Origin: JAWLEP01 sp964553045
Lineage (GTDB): Bacteria; Fermentibacterota; Fermentibacteria; Fermentibacterales; JCC-6
Length of the DNA: 64,000 nt
Assembly (NCBI GenBank): GCA_964553045.1
Contig: CAZKJG010000003.1
Span: forward strand, 62,001-126,000
Direction: 5' to 3'
Shown here: in pieces, positions 7,848 to 16,713 of the stretch
Numbering within the stretch: position 1 is the first letter of the stretch
Layout: each line of letters begins with the position of its first letter
Translations under genes and position numbers: made by a program
The notes under the pieces: model-generated
Told to the model about the DNA's origin: nothing
Database searches by the model: none
Seen by the model: the letters and a program-made list of their open reading frames with translations, nothing else

Positions 7848-8162
7848 TCAGAGGCTGAAGTCTATCTCCCAGGAGATGCAGAATTCACCATGGCGGTAGT
7901 CGGGCCGCAGGTTCCAGAACTCCATGTCGCGGAGCCTGTCCCGAATGGGGCTCGCCAGGCTCACCAGCTCGGCCAGCAGGGGATGGAAGCTCCGCAGCTC
8001 CGAGGTTCTCTCCACCGGCATGCCGGGGAGCAGCACGGGCTCTCGTCCATCCTGCTCGCGGCCCTCCTCGGACGCCTGAGGTTGTGAGGGGTCTGTGCCG
8101 CGGTCCAGGCCGAGGTTCGGGCCGGAGGGTACAAACATCAGCAGGGCAAGGACAAGGGCCAT
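7848..8162 (-). CDS. Small exported hypothetical protein
   Basis: This is a 104-residue frame with a hydrophobic N-terminus (MALVLALLMFVPSGP) that could be a signal peptide. It is followed by a Glu/Gln/Pro-rich linker and a better-ordered C-terminal half ending WEIDFSL. An AGGAT sequence sits 5 nt upstream of the ATG. It stands alone between the porin operon and the zinc-ribbon gene. I recognise no family. The ordered tail and the acceptable ribosome site make it more likely real than not. Confidence 0.45.
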   Translation of the reverse strand: MALVLALLMFVPSGPNLGLDRGTDPSQPQASEEGREQDGREPVLLPGMPVERTSELRSFHPLLAELVSLASPIRDRLRDMEFWNLRPDYRHGEFCISWEIDFSL

Positions 8163-8268
8163 GTGATCCTATCCTGGGTGGAGGCTGTCGGTGCATCACT
8201 TCCTTCCGGGAATTATAGTACATTTCAATGGAAGTGGTTCCAGCCGACAGCGCTCAAGAGGAGGCGCC

Positions 8269-9306
8269 ATGACCGACCAGGCCAGGATGCAGGAGCAGAG
8301 CTGCGACAACTGCGGTGCGCCGCTTTCCTACGTGGAGGGCGAGGCGGTGATAACCTGCGAGTACTGCGGCACCACCAACATGATAGCGGACTCCGACCAC
8401 ATAGTCAGAGTGGAGTCGCACTACCTGAAGCCGCCGGAGGTGGATGCCGGCGGCGCGATCAAGGTGGCCAGGGAGTGGCTGAAGAAGGGCTTCCACAAGT
8501 CCTCGGGCCTGGCCTCCAGGGTCAGCTTCGGTAAGACCGAGGGTCTGGTGCTTCCGTACTGGATCGTCCGTTCGCGGGCGCAGACCTACTGGCGCGGCCG
8601 GAGGAAGAAGACACGTACCGTGGGCAGCGGTGACAACAAGAAGACCGTAACGGAGTGGGAGCCGGTGAGCGGGCAGTTCAGCGAGGAGTACACATGGCCC
8701 GTGTACGCCCGCGAGAACACCGAGGAGTTCTGGGGAATAGGCAACCTCAAGCCCGGCGCCAGGTACACCTTCCCCGACTGGGGCAGGTTCGTGCTCCGCT
8801 TCGGGGGGGCGAAGCGGTCGCCCAACGTCAACCTGCTGGAGGGCGCCGACGATCTGGACGTCAGGAAGGTGTCCGAGATGAGGCTGGTCAACGGCCAGGT
8901 GGTTCAGGAGCGGGCCGAGAGGCACGCCCGCAACGAGATCGAGCGGCTTCACGCCGACCGGGCGGAGAAGAAGGCCACCAGGATAACCGACTGCGACACC
9001 ACGGTGGACATCTCCGGAACGGATCTGGTCTACATTCCGGTATGGGAGCTGGAGTACTCCGCCGGCGGGATCTACCGGGTCCTGGTGGACGCGCACGAAA
9101 AGAGGGTACTCTCGGGAGAGTATCCGGTGGGCAAGTGGCCCAAGGCCATCATCTGGGACGTGACCAACTTGGTGCTGGGCGGTATCTTCGCCGCGCTGGC
9201 GGCGGCCGGTGACATGTCCTGGGCCTGGTACCTGGCCGGAGCCTTCGGCCTGTCGGCCGTGGCCTATACCGCCTGGACGGCCTTCGGGGGCGGGCCGAAC
9301 GGCTGA
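8269..9306 (+). CDS. Zinc-ribbon protein with C-terminal membrane helices
   Basis: This is a 345-residue protein. Residues ~10-35 form a C4 zinc ribbon (CDNCGAPLSY, then CEYCGTTN). A long soluble middle region contains a basic stretch (WRGRRKKTRT) and a possible coiled segment (ERAERHARNEIERLHADRAE). The last ~55 residues hold two hydrophobic helices (IWDVTNLVLGGIFAALAAAG and WAWYLAGAFGLSAVAYTA). ATG 8269 is chosen for its AGAGGAGG site; the frame is open further upstream but lacks a good start. Similar ribbon-plus-membrane proteins are widespread and uncharacterised. It is a single gene flanked by spacers. Confidence 0.6.
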   Translation: MTDQARMQEQSCDNCGAPLSYVEGEAVITCEYCGTTNMIADSDHIVRVESHYLKPPEVDAGGAIKVAREWLKKGFHKSSGLASRVSFGKTEGLVLPYWIVRSRAQTYWRGRRKKTRTVGSGDNKKTVTEWEPVSGQFSEEYTWPVYARENTEEFWGIGNLKPGARYTFPDWGRFVLRFGGAKRSPNVNLLEGADDLDVRKVSEMRLVNGQVVQERAERHARNEIERLHADRAEKKATRITDCDTTVDISGTDLVYIPVWELEYSAGGIYRVLVDAHEKRVLSGEYPVGKWPKAIIWDVTNLVLGGIFAALAAAGDMSWAWYLAGAFGLSAVAYTAWTAFGGGPNG

Positions 9307-9400
9307 AACCGTCGACCGGTTCGTGGATAGATGCCGTGCAGGCGAAGCTACGCGGCAGAGGGAAGTTCGATTGGAGTATATGAACAATAAACCCGCAAAT

Positions 9401-9429
9401 TTGGCGGGATGCCCCGCCCTTGCTATGTT
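9401..9429 (+). promoter_or_regulatory. Promoter with internal palindrome for RND efflux operon
   Basis: TTGGCG (9401-9406) and TATGTT (9424-9429) are 17 bp apart, about 35 bp upstream of the GTG start of the first pump gene. A perfect inverted repeat, GGCGGG (9403-9408) and CCCGCC (9413-9418), lies over the -35 and spacer. It could be a repressor operator, a common arrangement for efflux operons. It could equally be the end hairpin of the upstream gene. Confidence 0.45.
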
Positions 9430-9461
9430 CGTATAAACAAATTTGAAGGAGGACGCCTTCC

Positions 9462-12461
9462 GTGAAGCTCACTGACGTTGCAGTATCCCGACCGGTAGCC
9501 GTAACGGTACTCTCGGTGGTCGCGGCGCTCCTGGGCGCCATCGCCGTCCTGCGAATGCCCGTGAACCTGCTCCCCTCTCTGGAGTACCCCCGTCTGACCG
9601 TGGAGACCACCTACCCCTCCTCCAGCCCATACGAGGTGGAGAGGCTGGTAACCGATCCCCTGGAGGAGTCCCTGGCCGGCATCCGCAACCTCAGAAGCTA
9701 TACCTCCAGGTCCTACGGAGACCGCAGCCGCATTGTCCTGGAGTTCGACTGGGGCACCAGGATGGACTTCGCCCGGCTGGAGATACGCGAGAAGCTGGAT
9801 GTGGCCAGCTGGTCGCTCCCCGACGAGGCCGGACGTCCGACGCTGGTGGACTACGACCCCTCCAGGAGGCCCTTCATGGAGGTCCTCCTCACCCGGGAAG
9901 GCGACTGGACCGAGACCACCGACTTCGCCCGACGGGTAATTGCCACCAGGATAGAGCAGGTGGACGGAGTGGCCTCCTGCGAGATCGACGGCGAGGCCGA
10001 GCCGGCCGTGTACCTGCGGCTTCGGGACGGAGCGCTGGAGGAGCTGGGTATAAGCCCCACCGCCGTGGCCCAGGCGCTGCAGGGCGCGAATGCCACCATG
10101 CCCGGCGGGCTGGTGCGGGAGGGACGCAAGGAGTTCTTCCTCTCCCTGGAGGGCGAGTTCACCTCTCTTGAAGACGTTGCAAACACCGTCATCGGCTACC
10201 GCGGATCAACCCCCATGCTGCTGGGCGATGTGGCGGAGATATCCCTCACCGAGAAGCCGCCGACCGAGTGGGCCAGCTACAACGGGAGCCGCTGCATAAT
10301 CCTGCGAATTCGAAAGATGTCCGAAGCGAATACGGTGGAGGTGGCCGACGAGGTCTCAGGGGTCCTGGGCCAGATGCGCGCAGAGCACCCCGAGGTGGAG
10401 CTTGAGGTCATCCAGAACGACGCCCGCTTCATTCGGGAATCCATCGGAGGAGTGGTGGAGGCCCTTCTGCTGGGCGGTCTGCTGGCCTTCGGCGTGCTCT
10501 TCTTCTTCCTGCGGGACTGGAAGAGCCCGCTGATACTGGGGCTCTCCCTGCCGCTGAGCATAGCCCTGGCCCTGTTCTTCCTGTTCGTAACCGGGGTCAC
10601 TGTCAACATCATGTCCCTGGGAGGCCTGGCCCTGGGCATCGGCCTGCTGGTGGACAACGCCGTGGTGGTCCTGGAGGCCATCTACCGCCGGCGCGAGACG
10701 GGTGACGGGGCCGGTGAGGCGGCCCGGGCGGGTACGGCCGAGGTGGGCCAGGCGATAGTGGCCAGCACGCTCACCACCATCGTGGTCTTCTTCCCGGTGG
10801 TCTACCTGGAGGGGATATCCAGCCAGCTCTTCCGCGACCAGGCGTTGGCGGTGGGGTCCGCCCTTCTGGCCAGCCTGCTGGTGGCCGTCACTGTGATTCC
10901 CGCCATCTCGGCCCGCATGCGCAGGGTCGGCGGCGGCGGGGACGTGACCGGGGGCTTCAAGGATCGCTACGGAAGGATGATGGGCGGAGTGCTCCGGCGG
11001 CGCTGGCGTATCTTGGGGGTGTCGGTCTTGCTGCTGGTTCTGGCCCTGCTGGGGGCCTCCCGGCTGCCCATGCAGCTGCTTCCCAGCACGCCGGTCGATC
11101 AGCTGGAGATAACCTTCTCGGCCCCGGAGGGCACCTCGATGGAGTACCTGGTGAAGCTCTCCGGAAGGGCCGGTTCCCTGGCCGACGCCTCGGGAGCCCT
11201 CTGGCGCAGCGCCAGGGTGGGCGTTCGGGCCGAGGAGGGCGTGGACGCCCTGCTGACGGCCGCCTACGAGGGTCCCCGGGCGGCCGGGTCGGCGGCGCCC
11301 GCAATTGCCCGGACCTGGAGCCGCGACTACGACTTCCCCATCTCCGTAGACAAGCGCGAGACCCTCCTGGGCGAGATACTGGGCGGCGGCAGTGGCTTCA
11401 CCATCTACATGGAGGGCGAGCTGGTGGAGACGGACCTGGCGGCTGCCAGGACGCTGTCCGGAGCGGTCGACAGGCTGCCGGGAGTGGACGGAACGGACAT
11501 AGAGTACCTTCCCGGAAGACCGGAGCTGGTGGTGGAGCCCGACGAGGAGCTCCTGAGCCTTGTCGGACTCTCCGTGTCCGAGCTGGCCGACTACCTGGAG
11601 AGCCTGTCCCGCGGCATTCCGGCAACCACCTACTACCGCCAGGACGAGAAGGTGGACGTGATGCTTCTTGCCGACCGGGGCGAGGGCATAGACCTGGACA
11701 GGCTGATGGACAGGTCGGTGCCGGTGGGCGACGCACTGGTGCCGCTGCGAAGGCTTACGGAGGTCAATCGAAGGAGCACGCCGGGATTCGTGGAGCACAA
11801 CCAGGGCAACCGGGCGGTCTCCATGAGGGTTCTCTCCGGGGGCAGCAACATGTCCGGCCTGCTGCGGCAGGTGGAGTCCACCGCGGACTCCCTCCTGGCG
11901 GGCCAGCCCGTGAAGCTTCGTGCCGGCCCGGAGATAGAGGAGATGGAGCGGACCGTGTCCGACCTGATACTGGCCGGCCTTCTGGCCGTGGGCCTGGTCT
12001 ACGTGCTGCTCGCCGTCCAGTTCGAGAGCTTCCTGGAGCCATTCGTGATCATGTTCACCGTGCCCCTGGGCATCATCGGCGTGGTGGCGGCATTGGCCCT
12101 GTTCGGCCAGAGCTGGAACGCCCTTTCGGGAATCGGCCTGGTGATACTGTCCGGTATCGTGGTCAACGACGGAATACTCCTGGTGGAGCGTATAGGCCAG
12201 CTGCGCCGGCAGGGGCGGTCGGTCCGTGATGCCATCGTGCGGGCCGGCAGGGACCGCTTCCGGCCGGTGATAATGACCACCAGCACCACGGTTCTGGGAC
12301 TCCTCCCCATGGCGGTGGGATTCGGCACGGGCGCCAGCCTTCGTCAGCCCCTGGCCATCGCCGTCATAGGCGGCATCCTGGCGGCCACCGTGCTGACGCT
12401 GGTGGTGGTGCCCGTGATGTACCGCATACTCAGCCGCTCCGGCCGGAGAGCCGAGGAATGA
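9462..12461 (+). CDS. RND-family efflux transporter permease (HAE1 type), first subunit
   Basis: This is a 999-residue inner-membrane pump of the AcrB/MexB superfamily. It has an N-terminal TM helix, a large periplasmic porter domain (PSSSPYEVERLVTDPLEESL), six TM helices (~325-520), a second porter domain and six C-terminal helices. The TM4 relay motif reads GIGLLVDNAVVVLE, with one Asp where AcrB has two. The TM10 segment is GIVVNDGILLVE, so the classical Lys is absent, as in several HAE subfamilies. Start GTG 9462 has GAAGGAGG 9 nt upstream. ATGA overlap couples it to the second pump. Substrate is unknown; export of drugs, lipids or siderophores is possible. Confidence 0.9.
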   Translation: MKLTDVAVSRPVAVTVLSVVAALLGAIAVLRMPVNLLPSLEYPRLTVETTYPSSSPYEVERLVTDPLEESLAGIRNLRSYTSRSYGDRSRIVLEFDWGTRMDFARLEIREKLDVASWSLPDEAGRPTLVDYDPSRRPFMEVLLTREGDWTETTDFARRVIATRIEQVDGVASCEIDGEAEPAVYLRLRDGALEELGISPTAVAQALQGANATMPGGLVREGRKEFFLSLEGEFTSLEDVANTVIGYRGSTPMLLGDVAEISLTEKPPTEWASYNGSRCIILRIRKMSEANTVEVADEVSGVLGQMRAEHPEVELEVIQNDARFIRESIGGVVEALLLGGLLAFGVLFFFLRDWKSPLILGLSLPLSIALALFFLFVTGVTVNIMSLGGLALGIGLLVDNAVVVLEAIYRRRETGDGAGEAARAGTAEVGQAIVASTLTTIVVFFPVVYLEGISSQLFRDQALAVGSALLASLLVAVTVIPAISARMRRVGGGGDVTGGFKDRYGRMMGGVLRRRWRILGVSVLLLVLALLGASRLPMQLLPSTPVDQLEITFSAPEGTSMEYLVKLSGRAGSLADASGALWRSARVGVRAEEGVDALLTAAYEGPRAAGSAAPAIARTWSRDYDFPISVDKRETLLGEILGGGSGFTIYMEGELVETDLAAARTLSGAVDRLPGVDGTDIEYLPGRPELVVEPDEELLSLVGLSVSELADYLESLSRGIPATTYYRQDEKVDVMLLADRGEGIDLDRLMDRSVPVGDALVPLRRLTEVNRRSTPGFVEHNQGNRAVSMRVLSGGSNMSGLLRQVESTADSLLAGQPVKLRAGPEIEEMERTVSDLILAGLLAVGLVYVLLAVQFESFLEPFVIMFTVPLGIIGVVAALALFGQSWNALSGIGLVILSGIVVNDGILLVERIGQLRRQGRSVRDAIVRAGRDRFRPVIMTTSTTVLGLLPMAVGFGTGASLRQPLAIAVIGGILAATVLTLVVVPVMYRILSRSGRRAEE

Positions 12462-15400
12462 TAGAGACCGTACTCGGAAGGCCCCGGGGTACTGTGGTGG
12501 CCTACGTGGCCCTGATCGCCCTGGCCGTAGTCTCCGTAAACCGCATTCCCATCGAGGGCACGCCCGACACCACGCTGCCTTCCCTCAACGTCTCCACCCA
12601 GTGGCCGGGAGCGGACCCGGAGGCGGTCTGTGAGCAGCTCACCCGTCCCATAGAGGAGGCGGCCAGGCTGGTTGACGGGGTGGAGGAGATCTCCTCCAGC
12701 TCCAAGTCCGGCCAGTCCATCGTGACAGTCTCCTTCGCCAAGGGAACCGACATGGACGTGGCGGCCATGGAGCTCACCGAAAGGGTGTCGTTCCTGCGGG
12801 ATGACCTGCCCTCTACCGTGCTTCCCAGCACCATAACCCAATCCGTCCCCCGGGAGATGGAGAGCGAGGGCTTTCTGGTCTACGCTCTGGCGGGGGCCGA
12901 GCCCAGCGTCCTCAAGCAGCTGGCCGACGACGCCGTGATCCCGATGCTGGAGAGGATCGACGGGGTCAGCTCGGTGATGGTGGAGGGGCTGGGCGAGGGT
13001 GAGGTGGTGGTGGACATAGACCCCGACGCCATGCGGGCTCAGGGCACCACCCTGGCCCAGGTGGCATCGGCGGTGCGAGACGGCATAGTCGACCGAAACG
13101 TGGGAGTGGTCAGAGACACCACAGGCCTGGAGACCGTTCTGCGAATATCCACCGTGCCCTCCACCTCAACGGATATGGGAGACCTGATCGTAGACGAGCG
13201 CGGCGGCAGGTTCTTGCGCCTGCGGGACGTGAGCTCTTCCATTCGCCACCGCTACAGCCAGCAGCGCTCCTTCATCTACCGCTACAACGGCCTGGAGCAG
13301 GTGACCCTTGAGGTGGACCGCAGTGCCGGGAGCAACGCGGTACGGGTGGCAGGCCGGGTGAAGGACGCGGTGGAGGAGCTCTCCTCCGACCTGCCGGAGG
13401 GCATACAGCTCGAGCTCGTGGAGGACGGCACCGAGGGCATACGCGAAGATTTGCGCGGGCTCTCCTGGCGAGCCCTGCTGGCTCTGGCCGGGATCACCCT
13501 GGTCCTCATACTCCTCAACCCCAGTCCCCTGGCCACTCCGCTGATACTGAGCTCCATTGTGATATCCGCCGCGTTGGCGGTTACCGCCGTCTACCTCGTG
13601 GGCTACACCATCAACGTGCTGACACTCAGCGCCCTGGCTATCGCTTTCGGGCTGCTGGTGGACGGCGCGGTGGTGGTGATGGAGGCCATCGGCTACAACC
13701 GCAGGCTGGGGAAGCCTCCGCTGGAAGCGGCGCGGGTCGGGGCCAGGGAGGTGGCCATGCCCATACTGGGCGGGATTCTCACCACGCTGGTCGTATTCGT
13801 GCCCATACTGGCCAGCGAGGGGCTGCTGCGGCTCTACTACCGGCCCTTTTCGTTTACCGTGGCCGCCACCCTTCTGGCCTCGTACGTGGTCTGCCTTACA
13901 CTGGTTCCGTCGCTGGCCGGCCACTGGAGGTCGAAGGGCTGGTTCCGCCAGAGGACCTGGGACCGGGCGCTGGCCCGCTGGGTCTCCGTCCTTCACCACA
14001 AGCCCCTTATATCGGTGATACTCTCGGTGCTCCTCGTGGGCGGGGCGGTGTACATCATGCTGGACAAGGTAGAGACCGGCCGCAGCTGGGGATGGGATTT
14101 CACCCGGGAGTCGGTCGCGGTGTTCACGCAGTTCCCTCCAGGGACGCCCCAGGACGTAGTGGACGACGTCATGAAGCAGTTCGAGGAGATACTGGCCGGT
14201 CGGGAAGGCGTGAGGTCCACACGCACATCCGTCTGGGGCGAGAGCGGCAACCTGAACGCCATATTCACCGAGGAGGCCCTGGAGAGCGGCCTGGCCCTGC
14301 AGATAGAGGCCGAGGCCATGGCGCTGGCTACCACGGTCGGGGGCATCAAGACCATCTGGGTGGGTGGAATAAGCCCCGAGGGCTACTATCGAAGCACTCA
14401 GAGCGCGGGCATGCTCCAGCAGATAGAGCTTCGGGGCTACGACTACGAGGGGCTGAAACGCATAGCCATCAATCTGCGGGAGACCATGGAGCGCCACCCC
14501 CGCGTGGGGGAGGTCAACATAGACTGGAACCGCCGGGTCCTGGACCGGGAGCAGCTGACGGTCACCTTCGACCGCCAGGAGCTGGCGGAGCTGGGCCTGA
14601 ATCCCTACCAGGTGCTGACGGCCCTCCGCTACAGCCTTCCCGGCGGCTACGGGGGCGAGATACAGCTGGGGGAGGAGACCCAGGACCTGACCTTCAGCAT
14701 CGCCGGACAGGACAACCCGGAGCTGGAAGAGGTGCTGGCCAGCCGCATTCGTACATACGACGGCACCATCCGCCTGCGCGACGTCGTTGACATCGACACC
14801 ATCTCGGTACAGGGCTCCGTGGAGCGCGACGACGGCGAGTACATCCGCACGGTGGCCTACTCCTTCATGGGGGCGGAGAGGATGGCGGCCCGGTTCCGAC
14901 GCAGCATACTCGACAACCTGAGCCTGCCGTCGGGCTTTCGGGTCTACGAGGACACAACATGGGTCCCCCGGTGGCTCCGGGAGGAGGACGAGATCGACAT
15001 GAACCTGCTGGTGATAGGCGCCATCATCGCCGTTTTCGCCGTCACCGCGATAGTCTTCGAGTCCTTCAAGGCGCCATTGTACATACTGGCGGTCATCCCC
15101 ATGGCCATGGTCGGCGTGGTTGCCGGGTACTGGGTCTTCGACCGCATGTTCACAAACCACGCCTACGTGGGAAGCGTGTTCCTGGTGGGCATCGCGGTGA
15201 ACAACTCCATATTGCTCGTGGACAGCTTCGAGAAGAAGAGAAAGGCCGGCATCGCCCTGAAGAGGGCGGTTGACAAGGTGGTGGCCGAGAGACTGAGGCC
15301 GGTGCTTCAGACCACGGCGACCACGGTAGTGGGCCTGCTGCCCCTGGTCCTGTGGCCCATGTCGGCCACCGACGACCTCTGGGGAACCCTGGCGTTCACC

Positions 15401-15493
15401 GTGGTCTGCGGCATGGTGGTGTCCACCCCGCTGGTCCTGGTGGCGCTGCCGGCGCTGATACAGCTTACAACCCGCAGGAGGGAAGTACAGTGA
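12458..15493 (+). CDS. RND-family efflux transporter permease, second subunit
   Basis: This is a 1011-residue paralogue of the preceding pump with the same 12-TM, two-porter layout. The TM4 motif is AFGLLVDGAVVVME (single Asp), and TM10 has VGIAVNNSILLVD with no Lys. Its start ATG overlaps the upstream stop (ATGA) and its stop overlaps the adaptor start (GTGA). Such tight coupling points to equimolar synthesis and perhaps a heterotrimer, as known for MdtBC. The two proteins differ enough that they are not a recent duplication. Confidence 0.88.
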   Translation: MIETVLGRPRGTVVAYVALIALAVVSVNRIPIEGTPDTTLPSLNVSTQWPGADPEAVCEQLTRPIEEAARLVDGVEEISSSSKSGQSIVTVSFAKGTDMDVAAMELTERVSFLRDDLPSTVLPSTITQSVPREMESEGFLVYALAGAEPSVLKQLADDAVIPMLERIDGVSSVMVEGLGEGEVVVDIDPDAMRAQGTTLAQVASAVRDGIVDRNVGVVRDTTGLETVLRISTVPSTSTDMGDLIVDERGGRFLRLRDVSSSIRHRYSQQRSFIYRYNGLEQVTLEVDRSAGSNAVRVAGRVKDAVEELSSDLPEGIQLELVEDGTEGIREDLRGLSWRALLALAGITLVLILLNPSPLATPLILSSIVISAALAVTAVYLVGYTINVLTLSALAIAFGLLVDGAVVVMEAIGYNRRLGKPPLEAARVGAREVAMPILGGILTTLVVFVPILASEGLLRLYYRPFSFTVAATLLASYVVCLTLVPSLAGHWRSKGWFRQRTWDRALARWVSVLHHKPLISVILSVLLVGGAVYIMLDKVETGRSWGWDFTRESVAVFTQFPPGTPQDVVDDVMKQFEEILAGREGVRSTRTSVWGESGNLNAIFTEEALESGLALQIEAEAMALATTVGGIKTIWVGGISPEGYYRSTQSAGMLQQIELRGYDYEGLKRIAINLRETMERHPRVGEVNIDWNRRVLDREQLTVTFDRQELAELGLNPYQVLTALRYSLPGGYGGEIQLGEETQDLTFSIAGQDNPELEEVLASRIRTYDGTIRLRDVVDIDTISVQGSVERDDGEYIRTVAYSFMGAERMAARFRRSILDNLSLPSGFRVYEDTTWVPRWLREEDEIDMNLLVIGAIIAVFAVTAIVFESFKAPLYILAVIPMAMVGVVAGYWVFDRMFTNHAYVGSVFLVGIAVNNSILLVDSFEKKRKAGIALKRAVDKVVAERLRPVLQTTATTVVGLLPLVLWPMSATDDLWGTLAFTVVCGMVVSTPLVLVALPALIQLTTRRREVQ

Positions 15494-16530
15494 GATCTAC
15501 CATTTTCAAGACGATCCCGTTGCTGCTGATGACGGCTGTCCTGGCCTGCGGGTCCGAGGAGGAGGAGCCGGAGCGGGAGAGCCTGGACGCCTCTCCTCTG
15601 CCGGTTGCCGCGGAAGTGGCCAGGAGGGATACGCTCTTCCAGGTCATCGAGTCCACCGGAAGGGTCGCCTCCTCCCGGACGCAGACCCTCACCGCCCAGA
15701 TACAGGGCGAGGTGGTCCAGGCTCCCCAGCGGGAGGGCGAGGCCGTCTCCAGCGGGGACGTTCTGTTCCGCATAGCCTCGGGAGAGGCTGCGGCGGCCCT
15801 GTCGGAGGCTCAGAGCGCCTACCGCAGCGCCGAGACCGTCTACGAGTTCGAGCTGGAGAACTACCAGGGCGAGCTCACCGACCAGGTACGCAGGACCCTC
15901 CGTCGCACCACGGGCCTCGAAGACGCTGCTGCGGCCCTGGCCCGGGCCCGCACCCAGTCCGGAAACGCCGCCGTGAGGGCCGGCTTCGACGGCGTCGTCT
16001 CCCAGGTGGACGTCCGGCCGGGGGTCACCGTCTACCCCGGCTCCCAGCTGGGCCGGATCGTCGACCCGAAGAACCTGGAGGTGCACCTGGACCTCGACGA
16101 GAGACAGCTGGCCAGGTGCGAGCAGGGGCAGAGGGCCTATGTGACGGTCCCCTCCCTGGGCGACACCACCCTGGTTGGAGCGGTAGGGTCCGTATCACCC
16201 ACGGTAAACCCGGATCTGAGGGCCGGCCGGGTGGTGGTGGAGCTGGCGGGCATCGAGAGGCTGAGGCCGGGCGCCACCGCCAACACCGAGATCGTTACGC
16301 ATGTCCATCCCCAGGCCCTGGTGGTGCCGCAGGACGCGGTTCTGGTCCGGGACGACCGGAACATGGTCTTCGTGGTCGAGGACGGCAAAGCCAAGTGGCA
16401 GTACGTGACCACCGGACCCGCGGGCAGGGGACTGGTGGCCATCGAGGAGGGCCTGGAGGATGGCGACCAGGTGATAACCTCGGGCCACTACTCCCTGGCC
16501 CACGAGGCGCCGGTAGCCGTAGTCAACTGA
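15490..16530 (+). CDS. RND efflux periplasmic adaptor (membrane fusion) lipoprotein
   Basis: This is a 346-residue HlyD/AcrA-type adaptor. The lipobox LLMTAVLAC puts a lipidated Cys at residue 20 and an acidic linker follows. The biotinyl-lipoyl-like half-motifs are visible (AQIQGEVVQAPQREGEAVSS and VRAGFDGVVSQVDVRPGVTV) with a helical hairpin between them. Beta-barrel and membrane-proximal domains follow. GTG 15490 overlaps the pump stop (GTGA) with GGAGGG 6 nt upstream. The adaptor is last in the operon, whereas most RND operons place it first. No outer-membrane TolC gene is in the operon, so it must be supplied in trans. Confidence 0.85.
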   Translation: MRSTIFKTIPLLLMTAVLACGSEEEEPERESLDASPLPVAAEVARRDTLFQVIESTGRVASSRTQTLTAQIQGEVVQAPQREGEAVSSGDVLFRIASGEAAAALSEAQSAYRSAETVYEFELENYQGELTDQVRRTLRRTTGLEDAAAALARARTQSGNAAVRAGFDGVVSQVDVRPGVTVYPGSQLGRIVDPKNLEVHLDLDERQLARCEQGQRAYVTVPSLGDTTLVGAVGSVSPTVNPDLRAGRVVVELAGIERLRPGATANTEIVTHVHPQALVVPQDAVLVRDDRNMVFVVEDGKAKWQYVTTGPAGRGLVAIEEGLEDGDQVITSGHYSLAHEAPVAVVN

Positions 16531-16536
16531 CGGACT

Positions 16537-16704
16537 GCCGGGGACGGAGTTTAAGTTCATCAAGTTCATTGTCTGTTTAGCTAAGAATGGGGTGGAGTTG
16601 CTCGACCCTGAAGGGACGGAGTTGTAAGCTCATCAGGTACAGGGTTTGCGATCAACCCGACTCTTGGCGCACTGTACTTGATGAACTTAAACTCCGTCCC
16701 CGGC
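16537..16704. repeat. REP/MITE-like element: 29-bp perfect inverted repeat with a third degenerate copy
   Basis: The left arm (16537-16565, beginning GCCGGGGACGGAGTTTAAG) is the exact reverse complement of 16676-16704. A third copy in the left-arm orientation occupies 16613-16640, with one inserted G and two substitutions (GGGACGGAGTTGTAAGCTCA). The element fills the gap between the efflux adaptor stop and the DUF1028 gene stop. GGGGACGGAGTT arms spaced about 110 bp apart look like the REP/BIME-type repeats mobilised by RAYT Y1 transposases. No transposase is encoded here. It might also act as a bidirectional terminator for the convergent genes. Confidence 0.6.
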
Positions 16705-16713
16705 TATCCCCGG

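Noticed and set aside
13166..15160. Long antisense frame across the second RND gene
   Set aside because: It is a GC-skew shadow of the RND codons with no domain and no start signal.
16537..16704. CRISPR repeat or insertion sequence
   Set aside because: Only three copies exist, one inverted, with unequal spacing and no transposase frame. It is better described as a REP/MITE-like repeat.
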